A program made the translations under genes and the position numbers. The notes under the pieces are model-generated. The model saw nothing but the letters and a program-made list of their open reading frames with translations, was not told the origin of the DNA and did no database searches. A stretch of 64,000 bases of DNA from Linnemannia elongata (taxonomy: Eukaryota > Mortierellomycota > Mortierellomycetes > Mortierellales > Mortierellaceae), in the NCBI GenBank assembly GCA_036320915.1, contig JAXBDG010000013.1:1612001-1676000 (forward strand), given 5' to 3'. Below, piece after piece: positions 21,536 through 30,552 of this stretch; within the stretch, counting starts at the first letter, position 1, and each line of letters opens with the position of its first letter.

Positions 21536-22268
21536 TTACTTCTTTCCAAAGGTCAAGGGCGAACCAATGTCCTTGCCACGGAGCTTGACGCCCAAAGCAC
21601 GCTCGAGCTTTCCAAGAATCTGCTGGTTGGGGACAGCACGTCCAGCCTCGTAGTCGTTGATCTGATCGGTTAGAAGGAGAAGGAAAGGTAACACAATGCA
21701 TGAGTTAGTGAGATGAATAAGACAAACGGTTACAAAAAAAGGTACAAAAAGGGAGGGTCCAAAGGGGGGAGGCGAAGGAGGGGAGCATGCATAGATAAGA
21801 GATAGAGCTAAGGCAAAGTCGGGGGATCAAGGAGGAAGGAAGGAGAGGGGTAGGGAGAGGGGAGGAAAACGACGACAAAAGGGCAAGACGGCATCCAAGA
21901 CAAATATAACAAATCGAACACCACAAATTGAAAGAGAAAAAAATACTTACGACAGTCTGCTTCTCGTTGACCTTGACACCAAGATCCTTCTGGTTCAACT
22001 TCAACTCAATACGGGCCTTGGCGATGGCCTTTCCGACATCCATCGAGACGGCCTTGGGGGCAACAATCTCATCAGTCTCGGCGAGCTTGGCGATGCGACG
22101 GAAGTCCTCACCGACATGTCCAGCGTTGGTGACGACCTTGCGCTCGGTTGAGACGACAGCACCGGCACGGCGGGCGGCGTTGATGTCGGAGGAGGAGCGG
22201 GTGACCTTGGCGTGATCAGAGCGCTTGCGAAGAACGATCTCGTCGTCCCATCCAATGTTTCCAGACAT
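21536..22268 (-). CDS. MBF1: Multiprotein-bridging factor 1
   Basis: Two exons (22268-21951 and 21661-21536) give 147 residues, the usual MBF1 length. The N-terminal MBF1 domain (residues 1-75, starting MSGNIGWDD) is followed by a Cro/C1-type helix-turn-helix: [17 protein letters not shown], then [12 protein letters not shown] and [13 protein letters not shown]. The 289-bp intron falls exactly between the two HTH helices, with GTAAGT and a CAG acceptor. MBF1 bridges TBP and bZIP activators (Gcn4 in yeast) and also suppresses ribosomal frameshifting at collided ribosomes. It ends in Gly-Lys-Lys before TAA. The upstream 60 bp carry GT-rich sequence, a pyrimidine/adenine leader on the coding strand. 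Confidence 0.97.
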
Positions 22269-22530
22269 GTTGATTGTAGTGTGTTGGGGGGGGTGAAAGT
22301 GTGTGTGTGTTGTGTTGATGAAAGAAGATGTGGACTGGAGCAGCCCACCTTTTTATCCTCCAAAGAAGCCAGAAGAACCTTTTTTTTCCATAAATGCACG
22401 TGACTCATTGATCCATAGATCCACTAATTGCATCACCGATTTTTGGTGGCAAAAGTGTTTTAATATCAATAATGTACAAGAGTCCAAGGTCGAGGACTTG
22501 GAAGAGAGTGCAAAGGATAGCTGCTACTGC

Positions 22531-23333
22531 TTAGATTTCGAGGGAGTTTACTTCGTCGGCAGACTCTTTGTAGGCAAGTCCAAGCTGAGTGTATGCCTGG
22601 CTATCCTTCAACAGCTGCGCCTGATTCCGGAGAAACATTATCCTGTCGCGGTCGTACTTGATGGTCGTCAACTGACACTTCTTGATCGTTCCTAAAAAAC
22701 AACATTGTGGAAACAGCCAGTAGAGTTGTTATTAGTTTCAATACAGATGTTTCATTCATGGGAAATGACATCAAGCTCAGCACGGCGATTTAAAGAACTG
22801 GCGCCCAGGGTTCGTACCAGATGTGTGAATGACCTTGATGATGCAGGGGCGTCCCTTCAGCTGATTAATGAACGTCAATGCTCCCCAGACAATGTGCATC
22901 TCCTCCCTTGATATCCTCAGAATACCCACATTCGTATGCGGAGAGAAATATTTCACTAGGTAACGCAAAAGTCAAAGCAATACGATATTAGGTCCAATTA
23001 TAACCTACATGCTAATGGCTACCTTGCGCCAATAATGCAGGCATGCAAGTAACACTCACATGTAAGGGGCCGCTGTGTGAGTCCTGCGCCATAGTCGCCA
23101 AAATTCTCAGCTATTGAATCCTTGAGCGCAAATAAGAGGTCCTTGTTGGCTAATGGCGGTAATCGACAGTTGTTTCTCCCCGTATCGCCAAAGGGACTTT
23201 GATCAGCAGCCTCTCCTGGTTGAGCGGCGTTGGGTAATGCCAAACTGGTTGAAGCAGGAATACAGGTCCATCCTAGTGGCGTGTCAGCGTAGACGATTTC
23301 AAAGAGAAGATATCGGTTCTTGAAGCGCACCAT
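22531..23333 (-). CDS. POP5: RNase P/MRP subunit Pop5
   Basis: Three exons (23333-23060, 22955-22818, 22691-22531) give 190 residues. MVRFKNRYLLFEI at the start is the Pop5 hallmark. The Rpp14/Pop5 fold continues with LKDSIAENFGDYGAG, LKYFSPHTNVGILRISREE, MHIVWGALTFI and TIKKCQ, matching the order in human POP5 (VRFKHRYLL, RYLNAYTGIVLLRC, LVWSALPFI, TIRTCQKFLI). It works in nuclear RNase P (tRNA 5' maturation) and RNase MRP (pre-rRNA cleavage). A Pro/Ala-rich insertion of about 30 residues lies in the first exon after YADTP. The internal ATG before VRFKN was chosen over one 72 bases upstream that would add a His-rich extension absent from the family. Its start is 257 bp from the divergent uS15m start. 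Confidence 0.92.
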
Positions 23334-23590
23334 TGTCCTGTTTGTCCGCGTGTGTCGGTGGTGATGGTGATGTTGAAATGAGTTGTGTCCTGGCCTGGGA
23401 GTCAAGGTGGAGGCACAAACACTTTTTTTTGGTCCTTTAGCACGTCACATTCGGAGGAAATAATTGAAATGGATAAACATTTATTTCCGAGCCAGGTTCC
23501 ATTGCTCGGTCTGTTGTTGAAGATCAGCCTCGCCCAAGGTCCTTCCTTCCCCCTCCTTCTCACCCTCCCTTCTCCCTCACTCTTCACTAC
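23334..23590. promoter_or_regulatory. Divergent promoter between POP5 and uS15m
   Basis: 257 bp separate two start codons on opposite strands. The uS15m side (23535-23585) is C/T-rich and the POP5 side is G/T-rich, so each gene has a pyrimidine-rich coding-strand leader. A T8 tract lies at about 23423-23430. No precise factor site is claimed. Confidence 0.5.
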
Positions 23591-24927
23591 ATGTTCGGCC
23601 TTCGCACAGCCCTCCCCGGAGCACGCTCCTTGGGTAAATTCACTTTCACATCAACTCGTCGATGGGGACTTCAACTAAACAATGGGACAAACAACAACAA
23701 CCGCGGATCAAAAAGACACCCTGCCTAGTTAATCGGAGCACGGAATCTGATCCGACCTACCAAAAATATTTACGGGGACAACACACTCCACCCATGGCTC
23801 ACCTTTTGATTCAGTGTCCTAACCTACACCTCCATTTTAATCTTAACGACACTAGTTGCATCGACAAAGTCGACTCCCACCAACGCTTTCCACACATCGG
23901 CCTCGGCTCTTGCCAGACCCCGTCGATCCAGGAAGGACATTGTCATTCAGATCCGCAAAAACAACCTTCAGAAGCAGGAAAGGAAGCGCCTCGACTTTGA
24001 GGCTTCGACCCCAGATTATATCATTGGAAAGCAGACCGAGTTCACACAATCTCTTCTCCGCCCTCAATCCGTCTTCCAAGCTCCCCTTGCCGCCATCAAA
24101 CCCGCCACCCCTGAATCCAGCACAACCACCGAGGAGGATACCACGACAAAGTCATCTGGCTTCGCCTTCACTACCTCATCATCATCACCCTCTATCTTTT
24201 CGTCGTCTTCCAGGACTCCCCTCATTGTGTCGACATCGAACCCCTCGGGATACCAGCACTTTTTGACTGAACAGGAGGCCGATCTGATCTTCGAGAAGGT
24301 GCCTCATGTCCAGGTCCAGGAACTGATGGTCCGCTCGACCCTTGTCAACGAGAGGATCCAGCTCCCCATTGAGCAGCAGAAGGCTGAGCTCGTTCGCCGT
24401 ATCACTGCCCTTGAGAACGGAAACGCAAAACAGGTTACATTGGAAAACGTCAGGAGGGCCAGGGAAGCTTTCCAGCGTGCCGAGGGCGATACCGGAAGCC
24501 CCGAGGTTCAAGGTACGTTCTTTTTCTTTCATGGTATCCTGGAGTGGCATGGCATCATTAGCATTGGCCATGTAAACATTGGATCGGATGTATTGCGCTA
24601 GGCGAAAAGAGAACACAATTATCTTACGGCATGGTCAGAACCCATATGCCAAGTAGAATGTCTATGTTAACATTGCGCAATTCCCCATTTTGACCCTGAT
24701 CTTTAACTCACCTAGCCGCTGTGATGACCGTCAGGATCCAGAACTTGCATAACCACATTCTCAACAACAAGAAGGACAAGCACAACTACCGCCGTCTCCG
24801 CATGTTGATTCACCAGCGCCAGACTGTCCTTAAATACCTCAAGAAGACCTACCCCGAGCGCTACCATGTCTGCCTTGATCGTCTCGGTCTCGAACCCCGT
24901 GCCATCGAGGACGAGATCGTCGTCTAA
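23591..24927 (+). CDS. MRPS15: Mitochondrial small-subunit ribosomal protein uS15m
   Basis: Three exons (23591-23633, 23856-24512, 24716-24927) give 303 residues. The first exon encodes a basic, Ser/Ala/Leu-rich start (MFGLRTALPGARSLG) that continues in exon 2 with many Arg/Lys and few acids, a typical mitochondrial presequence. The uS15 domain is at the C-terminus (about 200-303): DTGSPEVQ followed by AVMTVRIQNLHNHI, KDKHNYRRLRMLIHQRQTVLKYLKKTYPERY. This matches bacterial S15 (DTGSPEVQ, KDHHSRRGLL, RRRLLDYLKK). The second intron lies just after DTGSPEVQ. The protein binds the central domain of small-subunit rRNA in the mitoribosome. The start codon is the first ATG and the only one giving a presequence. 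It is divergent from POP5. Confidence 0.94.
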
Positions 24928-25257
24928 ATCTCTTTTTGAGATGACGTGGTATCATTGTCGTCAGGCATTTTGGAGACAGTGAGATTGAGGAAGGAGAGAA
25001 GAGAGAGAAAGCATTTTTTTTATTATTACTTTGTTTGCATTAAAACTCGATAGACCGTCGTACTTTTTTCATCTTTCATTTTCGAGAGTATTTCGTTTGT
25101 GCGTTGATGAAGGAATGCCCCTGTCTCAATTGTAAACTCTCAAAGAAAGAACTAACGCTGTGACACCAACTGGTAAAAAGAGATTATCCACCACAATCAT
25201 GATTCAGGAGATATTTCAAAGGGAAAAAAAAAAGAAAATAACTGAACCAGCTATGCT
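24928..25257. other. 3' flank of uS15m
   Basis: A/T-rich with a T-run at 25015-25025. No gene seen before the MITE-like element. Confidence 0.5.
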
Positions 25258-25703
25258 TTTGTTCAGTCCACAATCTACTTGGCAGCCCGGGTTACTCGAA
25301 TTATTCGACAACCCCCGAACTAAGTCCATGCAACTCACTTTTTTTGTTTTTTTTACACAGCACCTTGCTGCAATATCACAAACTCGTTACTAATGTGTTC
25401 AATTCGTTGCCCTGCTTCCTGTGGTTCAATTCAGGGAGTTCGTGTCCCATATCGTCATCACCACGGCTTGTCAGTAGTTAAAAAGTGATAATTTCAGCCA
25501 AACTGCTTCAATGATCTACTCTGAGGGTGCGCAAATGATGCTCCGAGGGAGCGCGAAGGGAAGCAAGCTGTCTCCATGAGTTTGGCCTCTCATGTCCACG
25601 TTTTCGTTTTGAAAACAAAAAAATTGAGTTACATGGACTTAGTACGAAGTTGTTGAATGATTCGAGCAACCCGGGTTGTCAAATAGGTTAACCCTTTGTT
25701 CAG
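25258..25703. mobile_element. Probable Mutator-type MITE with 9-bp target duplication
   Basis: A 428-bp element (25267-25694) has long terminal inverted repeats. The left arm 25267-25348 and the reverse complement of the right arm 25608-25694 align over about 80 bp at roughly four matches in five. In the best stretch (AATCTACTTGGC against AACCTATTTGAC, then GCCCGGGTTACTCG against ACCCGGGTTGCTCG) every difference is a transition. The shared core includes ACTAAGTCCATG. Flanking both ends is the same 9-bp direct repeat TTTGTTCAG (25258-25266 and 25695-25703). Long TIRs with 9-bp target duplications are typical of MULE elements. No transposase fits in the 260-bp interior, so it is a non-autonomous derivative. 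Confidence 0.7.
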
Positions 25704-25781
25704 GGCATAAGGAGCAAAGATGAAGCTCTACCTACCCGAGTCCCAAATGACCTCATGGGGGGTCAAAAGCAAAAGATGAAG

Positions 25782-25853
25782 CTCCTTGGCGGGGAATTGA
25801 ACCCCGGTCTTCCGCGTGACAGGCGGAGATACTCACCACTATACTACCAAGGA
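25782..25853 (-). tRNA. trnD-GUC: tRNA-Asp (anticodon GUC), copy 2
   Basis: Same 72-nt sequence as copy 1, with anticodon GTC in CTGTCAC and a complete acceptor stem. It lies 79 bp past the MITE and 117 bp from copy 3, in the same orientation. The downstream sequence on the tRNA strand (CTTCATCTTTT) gives a Pol III T-run. Confidence 0.97.
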
Positions 25854-25969
25854 ATGAGCTCGTTGTGTAACGGCGCCCCGGTACCCCTACTTGGGTCCAC
25901 CCTTCATCGGCCCCAGTTCAAAACAAGGGGTAGGGGCCTGGGAATGACCTCAAAAGTGCAAAAGAGAAG

Positions 25970-26041
25970 CTCCTTGGCGGGGAATTGAACCCCGGTCTTC
26001 CGCGTGACAGGCGGAGATACTCACCACTATACTACCAAGGA
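25970..26041 (-). tRNA. trnD-GUC: tRNA-Asp (anticodon GUC), copy 3
   Basis: Same 72-nt tRNA-Asp. Its flanks resemble copy 1 more than copy 2: both have CTTCTCTTTTGC downstream and, upstream on the tRNA strand, the reverse complement of GGTGCTTGTTG. This suggests a segmental duplication linking the 5.3-kb and 26-kb loci. Confidence 0.97.
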
Positions 26042-26920
26042 ATGGTGCTTGTTGTATACGGTGCCCTGGGGCCCATATTTACAGTTGGGGTGCGGAACGT
26101 GAACGTTCTTTTGCTCCGCCCAAACTTTTGGAATGTCACGTGATTTATGGGCGTTGGTGTGAGGCCATTTTTTGGGGGGTTTTTTCTACGCGTCTGGCCA
26201 ACCCTTTTGACATTTCGCTAAGAAAAAACACATCCACCGATAATTTATTACCATCACTCCTCACGCCAGCAAACAACACATGCGGTTTGGTCAAAACCTC
26301 CCTCTCTTTCCTCTCCCCTTTTATGAATGACGTTCTCTCGAGAAAAAAAAAGGAGCTAGGCTTGACCTGTCCTTCCAGGGTCAACCATCGCGTCTGTTCA
26401 ACGTTTTTGCAGCAACACTTTTCCCGTTCCCATTCCTATTGTTAGCACTACTACTTCCATTCGCACACAAACCTGCGCATTAATGTGCCACTAGAATTTT
26501 CCCAATCATCCATCTCTCTTTTTATATCTCCCATCTTTATTATCCGATCAATGCTAAAGATTTGCGACACCTCCATTGAAAGCAACTCTGGTGTTTAGGG
26601 GGCCATGCACATTCATCCGCTACCGCATGCCCTCTTTTTTCTCTCGCCCCCTCCTGTTCCCCCTCAGACTCCTCCTGTCCCTTGTCCTGGTCAATGCCAC
26701 CTTCCTTGAGTAGGTGTTAATGTTGGTTCCCCCTTCCCCCAGAACATGTCCTTTTTTTCAGAGGGGGCTTGTCTCCTCACATAAATAGCTACTGCTCCAC
26801 ACTTTCTGTTTTATTCTCCTCACTCTCATCCCACAAAACTATTTCTTTCCTCCACCAGTACCCACCTCATTCACACAAGCAAGCTAAGTCAGGTCATCCT
26901 CCTCCAACGTCACCCTCAAA
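26042..26920. promoter_or_regulatory. Upstream region of the second defensin-like gene
   Basis: No gene seen. A TATA-like ATAAATA at 26781-26787 precedes a C/A/T leader with little G (26800-26890) that ends at the ATG at 26921. The arrangement mirrors that of the paralogue at 7838. The region 26130-26760 is T/C-rich with no useful frame. Confidence 0.5.
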
Positions 26921-27253
26921 ATGTTCACCGCCCGCAAGATCCTTGTCCTTATAGCTATGGTCGTCACGGTCGGTCTTCTTGGCCTGACCAACAACAGCAA
27001 CGAACCTTTTGTCGCCGTGGCCGCCCCTGCTGCCGGTAACCCCACTCGCGTCCGCGCCAGTGCCTTGGTTGCTTCCGCGAGTGGCCGTCGAACGCTTGCG
27101 GTTTTTAACAAACGCCAACAGTGCGACGACTACACCTGTACTAAATCTTGCATCAAAGATCCCGAGGAAGGTTATCGATACGGCTATTGCAACAAATCCG
27201 ACAACAAGTGCTATTGCGAAATTTATCTCTATCCTGGACCGGATTATGCATAA
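26921..27253 (+). CDS. Secreted defensin-like cysteine-rich prepropeptide, second paralogue
   Basis: 110-residue precursor with the same plan as the gene at 7838: Met-Phe, basic n-region (ARK), hydrophobic h-region to about residue 21, an Asn/Ser patch, an Ala/Pro pro-region, a longer pro-segment with basic residues, then Asn-Lys-Arg and the mature peptide. The mature part (about 45 residues, starting Gln-Gln-Cys) has six Cys spaced C-x4-C-x3-C-x12-C-x6-C-x-C, the CS-alpha-beta pattern, with YGYC before the last pair. The first three spacings are identical to the other paralogue; the C4-C5 loop is two residues longer, and an aromatic tail of about 11 residues follows C6. Net charge is slightly negative. 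AATAAA begins 3 bases after the stop. Secretion is strongly suggested; the target is unknown. Confidence 0.77.
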   Translation: MFTARKILVLIAMVVTVGLLGLTNNSNEPFVAVAAPAAGNPTRVRASALVASASGRRTLAVFNKRQQCDDYTCTKSCIKDPEEGYRYGYCNKSDNKCYCEIYLYPGPDYA

Positions 27254-27617
27254 AAAATAAACACCCGAGAAAAAGGTATAGCATTCAACCTCTTTATTTT
27301 CTTATATTTGCCCTTGACGTAAGTAAAGGAGGGGATTCGGATATCATGACCCGATTCTAAGGGGTGGTGAAGGTCCGTGAGCTGGGGGATTTTCTTCTTG
27401 GGTAATTATAGAGGTGATGACATGAACCTTGGGTGAGGTTGCTCGTATTGATTATGGACATGTGTTCTCGACTTCAAAAACAAGGGCTATTATCGACAGA
27501 AAGCTCGGTAGCATGGCTCAATGTGCATTTGGGAAAAGACTATTCCAATTACAAGCTGAGAAAAAAACTGAATGAGTACGTTCAAATTATTCTTTTTATT
27601 AGCTCAGCTTCAAACTT
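27254..27617. other. Spacer between two convergent genes
   Basis: Contains the AATAAA at 27256-27261 belonging to the defensin-like gene. The T-rich 27580-27605 segment reads as A-rich on the minus strand, downstream of the acidic membrane protein. No gene seen. Confidence 0.5.
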
Positions 27618-30137
27618 TTACGCGTTGGTGGCTGTGCGCTGCAAGATCTCCTCCAACTCACCACTCCAAGACTCGATACACTTCTGAGCATTCAACGTGA
27701 TCGCCAATGCCTTGGGACTCATCATCCCCTCCGATGACCCACCATCTCCACCACTACCAGTCGCCGTCACAGTAGACTCAGAAGACATGGACAACGTCGA
27801 CAGAAAGACCTTGACATCTTTTGCATTCGCAGGCCCTCCACAGATCATCTCCGAGGCGACCATGACCGTCGCCAAGGCTTTATCCAGATTCCAGGACCAA
27901 TGTCGTTGGTCGAGCGGGACGACATTCTCGCCCGAGATGGCGATTCGGTTCATCTCGACGAGGCTTTGGGTGGCTAGGGTGTGGGAGAGGATGAGTAGTT
28001 TTGTGTGGTGTACCCAGTGGGCAATCCAGCGGGACCATTCTTGCCGCATAAGGAGTTTGTCGGCTGAGAGAAAGTACTCGCGAGGGGCTGTGGAAGTAGC
28101 CGTGTCGGTTGAAGGGTGTGAGGGCGAGGAGGAGGTGTCCCGCCGGAAGAGCTTGGTGCCAATCTTCCTGTTGTGCTTGCTCTTGTTCTTACTCGCAATA
28201 GCGGCAGAAGTGAGGGCGGGCTTGTGCGTGAGAGAGTCGTCCTCGTGATCCTCGTCGTCATCGTCAGCGTCCTCGAAGCTGAGACTAGCCATATGGAACC
28301 CCTCATCCGAGCCATCATCGTCCCCTTCCTCAAACTCATCCCCATCCAAGAACAACCCCTCCGTCTCAACCGTCACCTCCGTGTCGACCGACTGAGTAGT
28401 CTCCTCTGCCAAAGGTCCGGGCTTTGCAACACTACCAACAGCACCACTAGCAGCCTTCTTACCACTACCAGACCTGAACGACTTGCGACCAACCCCGTTG
28501 ACCCAATCACGTAGATCCTTCATTACCCGGTCCTCCAACTGCTGAACCAGCTCCTCCTGTCCAGCCATCAAAGACTCTTTTGTCTGAGGAGCAGTCGAAC
28601 TCATCATGTGGACAAGTGTGTGTCGACTTCGGAGATGATTCATGACCTGTCGGACCTGGATCGACAGCTTTGACAGGATCGAATCTCGAAGACTGGGTAG
28701 ACAGGATTTCGACGAACAGAGCAGAATGGGTCCGTTGCCGCCGGTGCCTCCCAGGTTGGCGTTCTGATCTTGGTATTTGTGTTTATGTTTGTTGGTCTCC
28801 TTGCCGCCGCCGGTTTTCTCGTGGCCCTGGCTCCTGTTGCCGTCACTGATGCTGCCGTTGTTGGTGGCGGTGTCTTTTCCTCCCTTTCGGGTCGGTTTCT
28901 CCCCTTGCTGGTCATCCTCATCACCTCCGTCTCCACCATCATCCTCGCCATCGTCATCCTTTCCGATATTGGTCGGGAAGTGATCCTGTTCGTCCTCATC
29001 CTCCTCTTCCTCTTCTTCTTCGTCGCCTTCATCATCACCATCATACCTGCGGAGTGAGAGCAAGACGACAGAGTCACCGTCACTCACACCATCCCCATCT
29101 TCTCCCAGATCCAAGTTCATCTCATCGTTGTGGTTGACAGTCTCCGGGACAGGGATTGCTTGATCGATGAAGGCTTCCAGCACGGCAACTTGTTGCAGTA
29201 TGTCCATGGTGGCGATGGCACCGTCTTGAACCTCCACTCTCTCGTCTTCCTCGTCTTCTTCCTCGTCGTCGTCCTCCCATTCCTCTTCGTCGTCATTGTC
29301 CCATTCCTCTCCTTCATCCTCATCGTCATCATCGTCATCACCATCGTCGTTCTCATAGTCATCCTCTCGCAAATCCTCTCTCGCCTCCTGCTCAGCGTCG
29401 ACCTCAACCGCCACAACAACCTCAACCGCCGATGTTACAACAGGGTCCATCACAGATATAATTTCAATTCCGCCCAGTCCCACCATCTCACTCTCGGATG
29501 TCCTATCGTCTCTTCCATTATCATTCATCCCAACTACCTCGTCTGTTTGTGCTACCACCACAGGCGAATGAAAAGTCGTATCCCTGTCGCTGCTGCTAAT
29601 GGCGTCCGAGACTATCGAATCCGGGATGGGGACGACGTCAACAACAGCAACGACAGGCGATAGAGGGAGTCGAGGCCAGGACGAGGACGATAAGTCGCCG
29701 CCAGTACTACCAAACGAGAAGCTGCTCTCCCCTGTAGCACATGGCTGACCCTGCTGCTGTTGCTGCTGTCCGATCGCGGCTGGATACACCGACGCGACAT
29801 ACGCCGACGACGACGAGGAGGAAGACATGCAAACAAAGAGGCTGGTCGAGATCAAAACTGCGATCGCGATGGGTAAACTGAGGATGACCCAAGGCTTCCG
29901 TAGCGCTGCCGGGTACTGTGGCGCTGATGGTATGGTGGGGGTAGAAGACGGTGGTAAAGGAGGGTATTCATCCGCATGCTGTTGTTGCTGATTGTGAGGT
30001 TCATATTTGGGTGGTGGTGGTAGTTGTGATTCAACGTCTTTATCGTTCTTTGAGTCCGTTGTTGGAACAGGAGTGGTGGTTGCCGAAGGAGGTATGTCGC
30101 CAGACTCTAGGTCGGGAATGGGTTGGTAGTGATGCAT
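27618..30137 (-). CDS. Single-pass membrane protein with PPxY motif and acidic tract, family not recognised
   Basis: 839 residues in a single exon. The N-terminal 80 residues are Pro-rich with PPKY at 42-45, a PPxY motif of the kind bound by WW domains of Rsp5/Nedd4 ubiquitin ligases. A hydrophobic span (about 83-104) after Arg-Lys-Pro-Trp is the only membrane segment. Beyond it come a Ser run, a long acidic region (about 255-420, with Asp/Glu runs up to ten), a Gly/Lys/Asn-rich patch and a C-terminal part of about 280 residues that looks helical and ends in LEEILQRTATNA. With the short N-terminus in the cytosol, the acidic and helical parts would be lumenal or extracellular; this topology is inference. 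A second protein of similar layout is encoded at 32575-34585, on the other side of the ceramidase gene. I cannot assign a function. Confidence 0.85.
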   Translation of the reverse strand: MHHYQPIPDLESGDIPPSATTTPVPTTDSKNDKDVESQLPPPPKYEPHNQQQQHADEYPPLPPSSTPTIPSAPQYPAALRKPWVILSLPIAIAVLISTSLFVCMSSSSSSSAYVASVYPAAIGQQQQQQGQPCATGESSFSFGSTGGDLSSSSWPRLPLSPVVAVVDVVPIPDSIVSDAISSSDRDTTFHSPVVVAQTDEVVGMNDNGRDDRTSESEMVGLGGIEIISVMDPVVTSAVEVVVAVEVDAEQEAREDLREDDYENDDGDDDDDDEDEGEEWDNDDEEEWEDDDEEEDEEDERVEVQDGAIATMDILQQVAVLEAFIDQAIPVPETVNHNDEMNLDLGEDGDGVSDGDSVVLLSLRRYDGDDEGDEEEEEEEDEDEQDHFPTNIGKDDDGEDDGGDGGDEDDQQGEKPTRKGGKDTATNNGSISDGNRSQGHEKTGGGKETNKHKHKYQDQNANLGGTGGNGPILLCSSKSCLPSLRDSILSKLSIQVRQVMNHLRSRHTLVHMMSSTAPQTKESLMAGQEELVQQLEDRVMKDLRDWVNGVGRKSFRSGSGKKAASGAVGSVAKPGPLAEETTQSVDTEVTVETEGLFLDGDEFEEGDDDGSDEGFHMASLSFEDADDDDEDHEDDSLTHKPALTSAAIASKNKSKHNRKIGTKLFRRDTSSSPSHPSTDTATSTAPREYFLSADKLLMRQEWSRWIAHWVHHTKLLILSHTLATQSLVEMNRIAISGENVVPLDQRHWSWNLDKALATVMVASEMICGGPANAKDVKVFLSTLSMSSESTVTATGSGGDGGSSEGMMSPKALAITLNAQKCIESWSGELEEILQRTATNA

Positions 30138-30552
30138 TCAAGCGTAAGCTATTTTGATGACCGTAGCTTTTTCTTTTTTTTTTGAGGACAAAAGGGTAGA
30201 TGAGTGTTGTTGGACACTATTAAAGAGAAGAGGGGATGGAGAACGACGGCCCCCCCAAAAATGAAGCGACCTTTTTATGACAATGTGCGAGATAGACGTT
30301 ACATTTGGTTTGTAAGAAGCGAGAAAGAGAGATGGTCAGTGTAGGATGGAATTATGAAAGAGTACGTTGTAGTCCGTATGAAAATCGCGGAAGAACATCC
30401 TAATGTAGGCCTAATAGCCAGGTGGACAATTACAGCCTCTTCGATACGATGACTTGTCAGGGTGAGCTGGATGGACAGTAGACGAATAATTAGACGAAAA
30501 GGATAGATAGATAGGATGAGATAGATACCATTAAGGATATTATTGACTTGGC
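30138..30552. other. Spacer between the acidic membrane protein and the ceramidase gene
   Basis: It holds the promoter side of the minus-strand gene starting at 30137 and the 3' flank of the ceramidase. A T-run occurs at about 30174-30184. No gene seen. Confidence 0.5.
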
